The notes beneath the pieces were generated by a model that was not told the DNA's origin, made no database searches, and was given only the letters and a program-made list of their open reading frames with translations. A program made the translations under genes and the position numbers. Below, one piece after another: positions 63,546-64,000 of a DNA stretch of 64,000 nucleotides. Position 1 is the first letter of the stretch. Every line of letters starts with the position of its first letter. The DNA comes from Flavobacterium sp. 90 (GTDB lineage: Bacteria > Bacteroidota > Bacteroidia > Flavobacteriales > Flavobacteriaceae). Location of the stretch: NCBI RefSeq assembly GCF_004339525.1, contig NZ_SMGE01000001.1:1984001-2048000 (forward strand). Direction: 5' to 3'.

Positions 63546-64000
63546 ATGGATATAGTTATCAAACTCTCTCAATTTCTATTGAGTTTATCTTTACTTATTA
63601 TTCTTCACGAATTAGGACATTTTATTCCTGCTAAATTATTTAAAACAAGAGTCGAAAAATTCTACTTATTTTTTGATGTTAAATATTCTCTATTAAAAAA
63701 GAAAATTGGCGAAACTGAATACGGAATCGGATGGTTGCCACTTGGAGGTTACGTAAAAATCTCCGGAATGATCGACGAAAGTATGGACAAAGAACAAATG
63801 GCTTTGCCTCCGCAACCGTGGGAATTTCGTTCTAAACCGGCTTGGCAGCGTTTGATCATCATGTTAGGTGGTGTTACGGTAAACTTTATATTGGCATTCA
63901 TTATATATATAGGAATGGCATTTGCTTATGGCGATACTTATATTGCAAATTCTGATTTGAAAGATGGTGTTTTCGTTGAAAATCCTGCGATGCTTAAAGC
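63546..64000 (+). CDS. rseP: RIP metalloprotease RseP (N-terminal part)
   Basis: The first 151 codons of a site-2 protease, cut by the window edge. The first membrane helix carries the zinc motif HELGH at residues 21-25 (LLIILHELGHFIPAKLF), followed by the GYVKISGM loop and a second membrane segment from about 108 (LIIMLGGVTVNFILAFIIYIGMAFAYG). The family cleaves anti-sigma factors and signal peptides within the membrane. The ATG is unambiguous. The PDZ domains and second half of the active site lie outside the window. Confidence 0.93.
   Translation, partial: MDIVIKLSQFLLSLSLLIILHELGHFIPAKLFKTRVEKFYLFFDVKYSLLKKKIGETEYGIGWLPLGGYVKISGMIDESMDKEQMALPPQPWEFRSKPAWQRLIIMLGGVTVNFILAFIIYIGMAFAYGDTYIANSDLKDGVFVENPAMLK

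Overview
The window is a chromosomal stretch of a Flavobacterium-like member of the Bacteroidota. The evidence is the low GC content, promoter cores of the TAnnTTTG type, SusC/SusD pairs, type IX secretion (T9SS) C-terminal sorting domains, DUF2480/DUF3078/DUF5683/DUF5689 proteins, and a 312-residue short-chain threonine dehydrogenase that (from memory) closely resembles the Flavobacterium frigidimaris enzyme. I see no rRNA, tRNA, CRISPR array, transposase gene or prophage.

Layout. 1-6 kb: the end of a small HTH repressor-like gene with operator-like repeats, 3-hydroxyanthranilate dioxygenase (nbaC), an endo/exonuclease/phosphatase-family protein, a serine hydrolase, an S66 LD-carboxypeptidase, a YraN-family protein and an ACT-domain-like protein. 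6-22 kb: a starch-utilisation locus in the order ECF sigma factor, FecR anti-sigma factor, SusC with an STN signalling domain, SusD, SusE-like protein, lipoprotein GH13 amylase, GH97 alpha-glucosidase (SusB type), and a large T9SS-exported GH13 protein with starch-binding and Big2 domains. 22-40 kb: DUF5683 protein, mfd with a lipoprotein gene, threonine dehydrogenase, DUF418 membrane protein, M1 and S8 peptidases, a duplicated leucine-rich-repeat T9SS protein with a FN3 lipoprotein, an MBL-fold hydrolase and a coiled-coil membrane protein. 40-51.5 kb: the SUF iron-sulfur assembly genes in two blocks (sufA, sufB, flavodoxin-like reductase, sufC, four-helix-bundle gene, sufD; then sufS, lipoprotein, sufE, GxxExxY gene, DUF59/SufT, DUF2480), separated by two minus-strand genes. 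51.5-64 kb: DUF3078 protein, hflX, a secreted protein, a DUF5689 lipoprotein with a TonB-dependent receptor, an MFS transporter, an oxidoreductase, an old-yellow-enzyme-type reductase and the start of rseP.

The most unusual signal is in the SUF region. A four-helix-bundle gene (the family known from 23S rRNA intervening sequences) lies between sufC and sufD inside a 510-bp unit. That unit has 30-bp imperfect terminal inverted repeats and is flanked by a perfect 6-bp direct repeat (TAAACA) that contains the sufC stop codon. Removing it would restore an 8-nt sufC-sufD gap. Further along the same operon a GxxExxY (PD-(D/E)XK-like) gene lies between sufE and the DUF59 gene inside a 725-bp unit with 19-bp perfect terminal inverted repeats and two ~110-bp internal repeats, and an ORF-less palindromic unit follows the DUF59 gene. 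These look like small mobile units that carry a cargo gene, encode no transposase and insert so as to keep the host operon transcribed.

The other intergenic regions are rich in palindromic repeat families: a 284-bp element with 54-bp perfect inverted ends between the sigma and anti-sigma genes, nested palindromes upstream of the threonine dehydrogenase gene, four copies of a hairpin starting GCCACGAATTTCAC, and others. These intergenic repeats set the window apart from an otherwise ordinary core-genome region.
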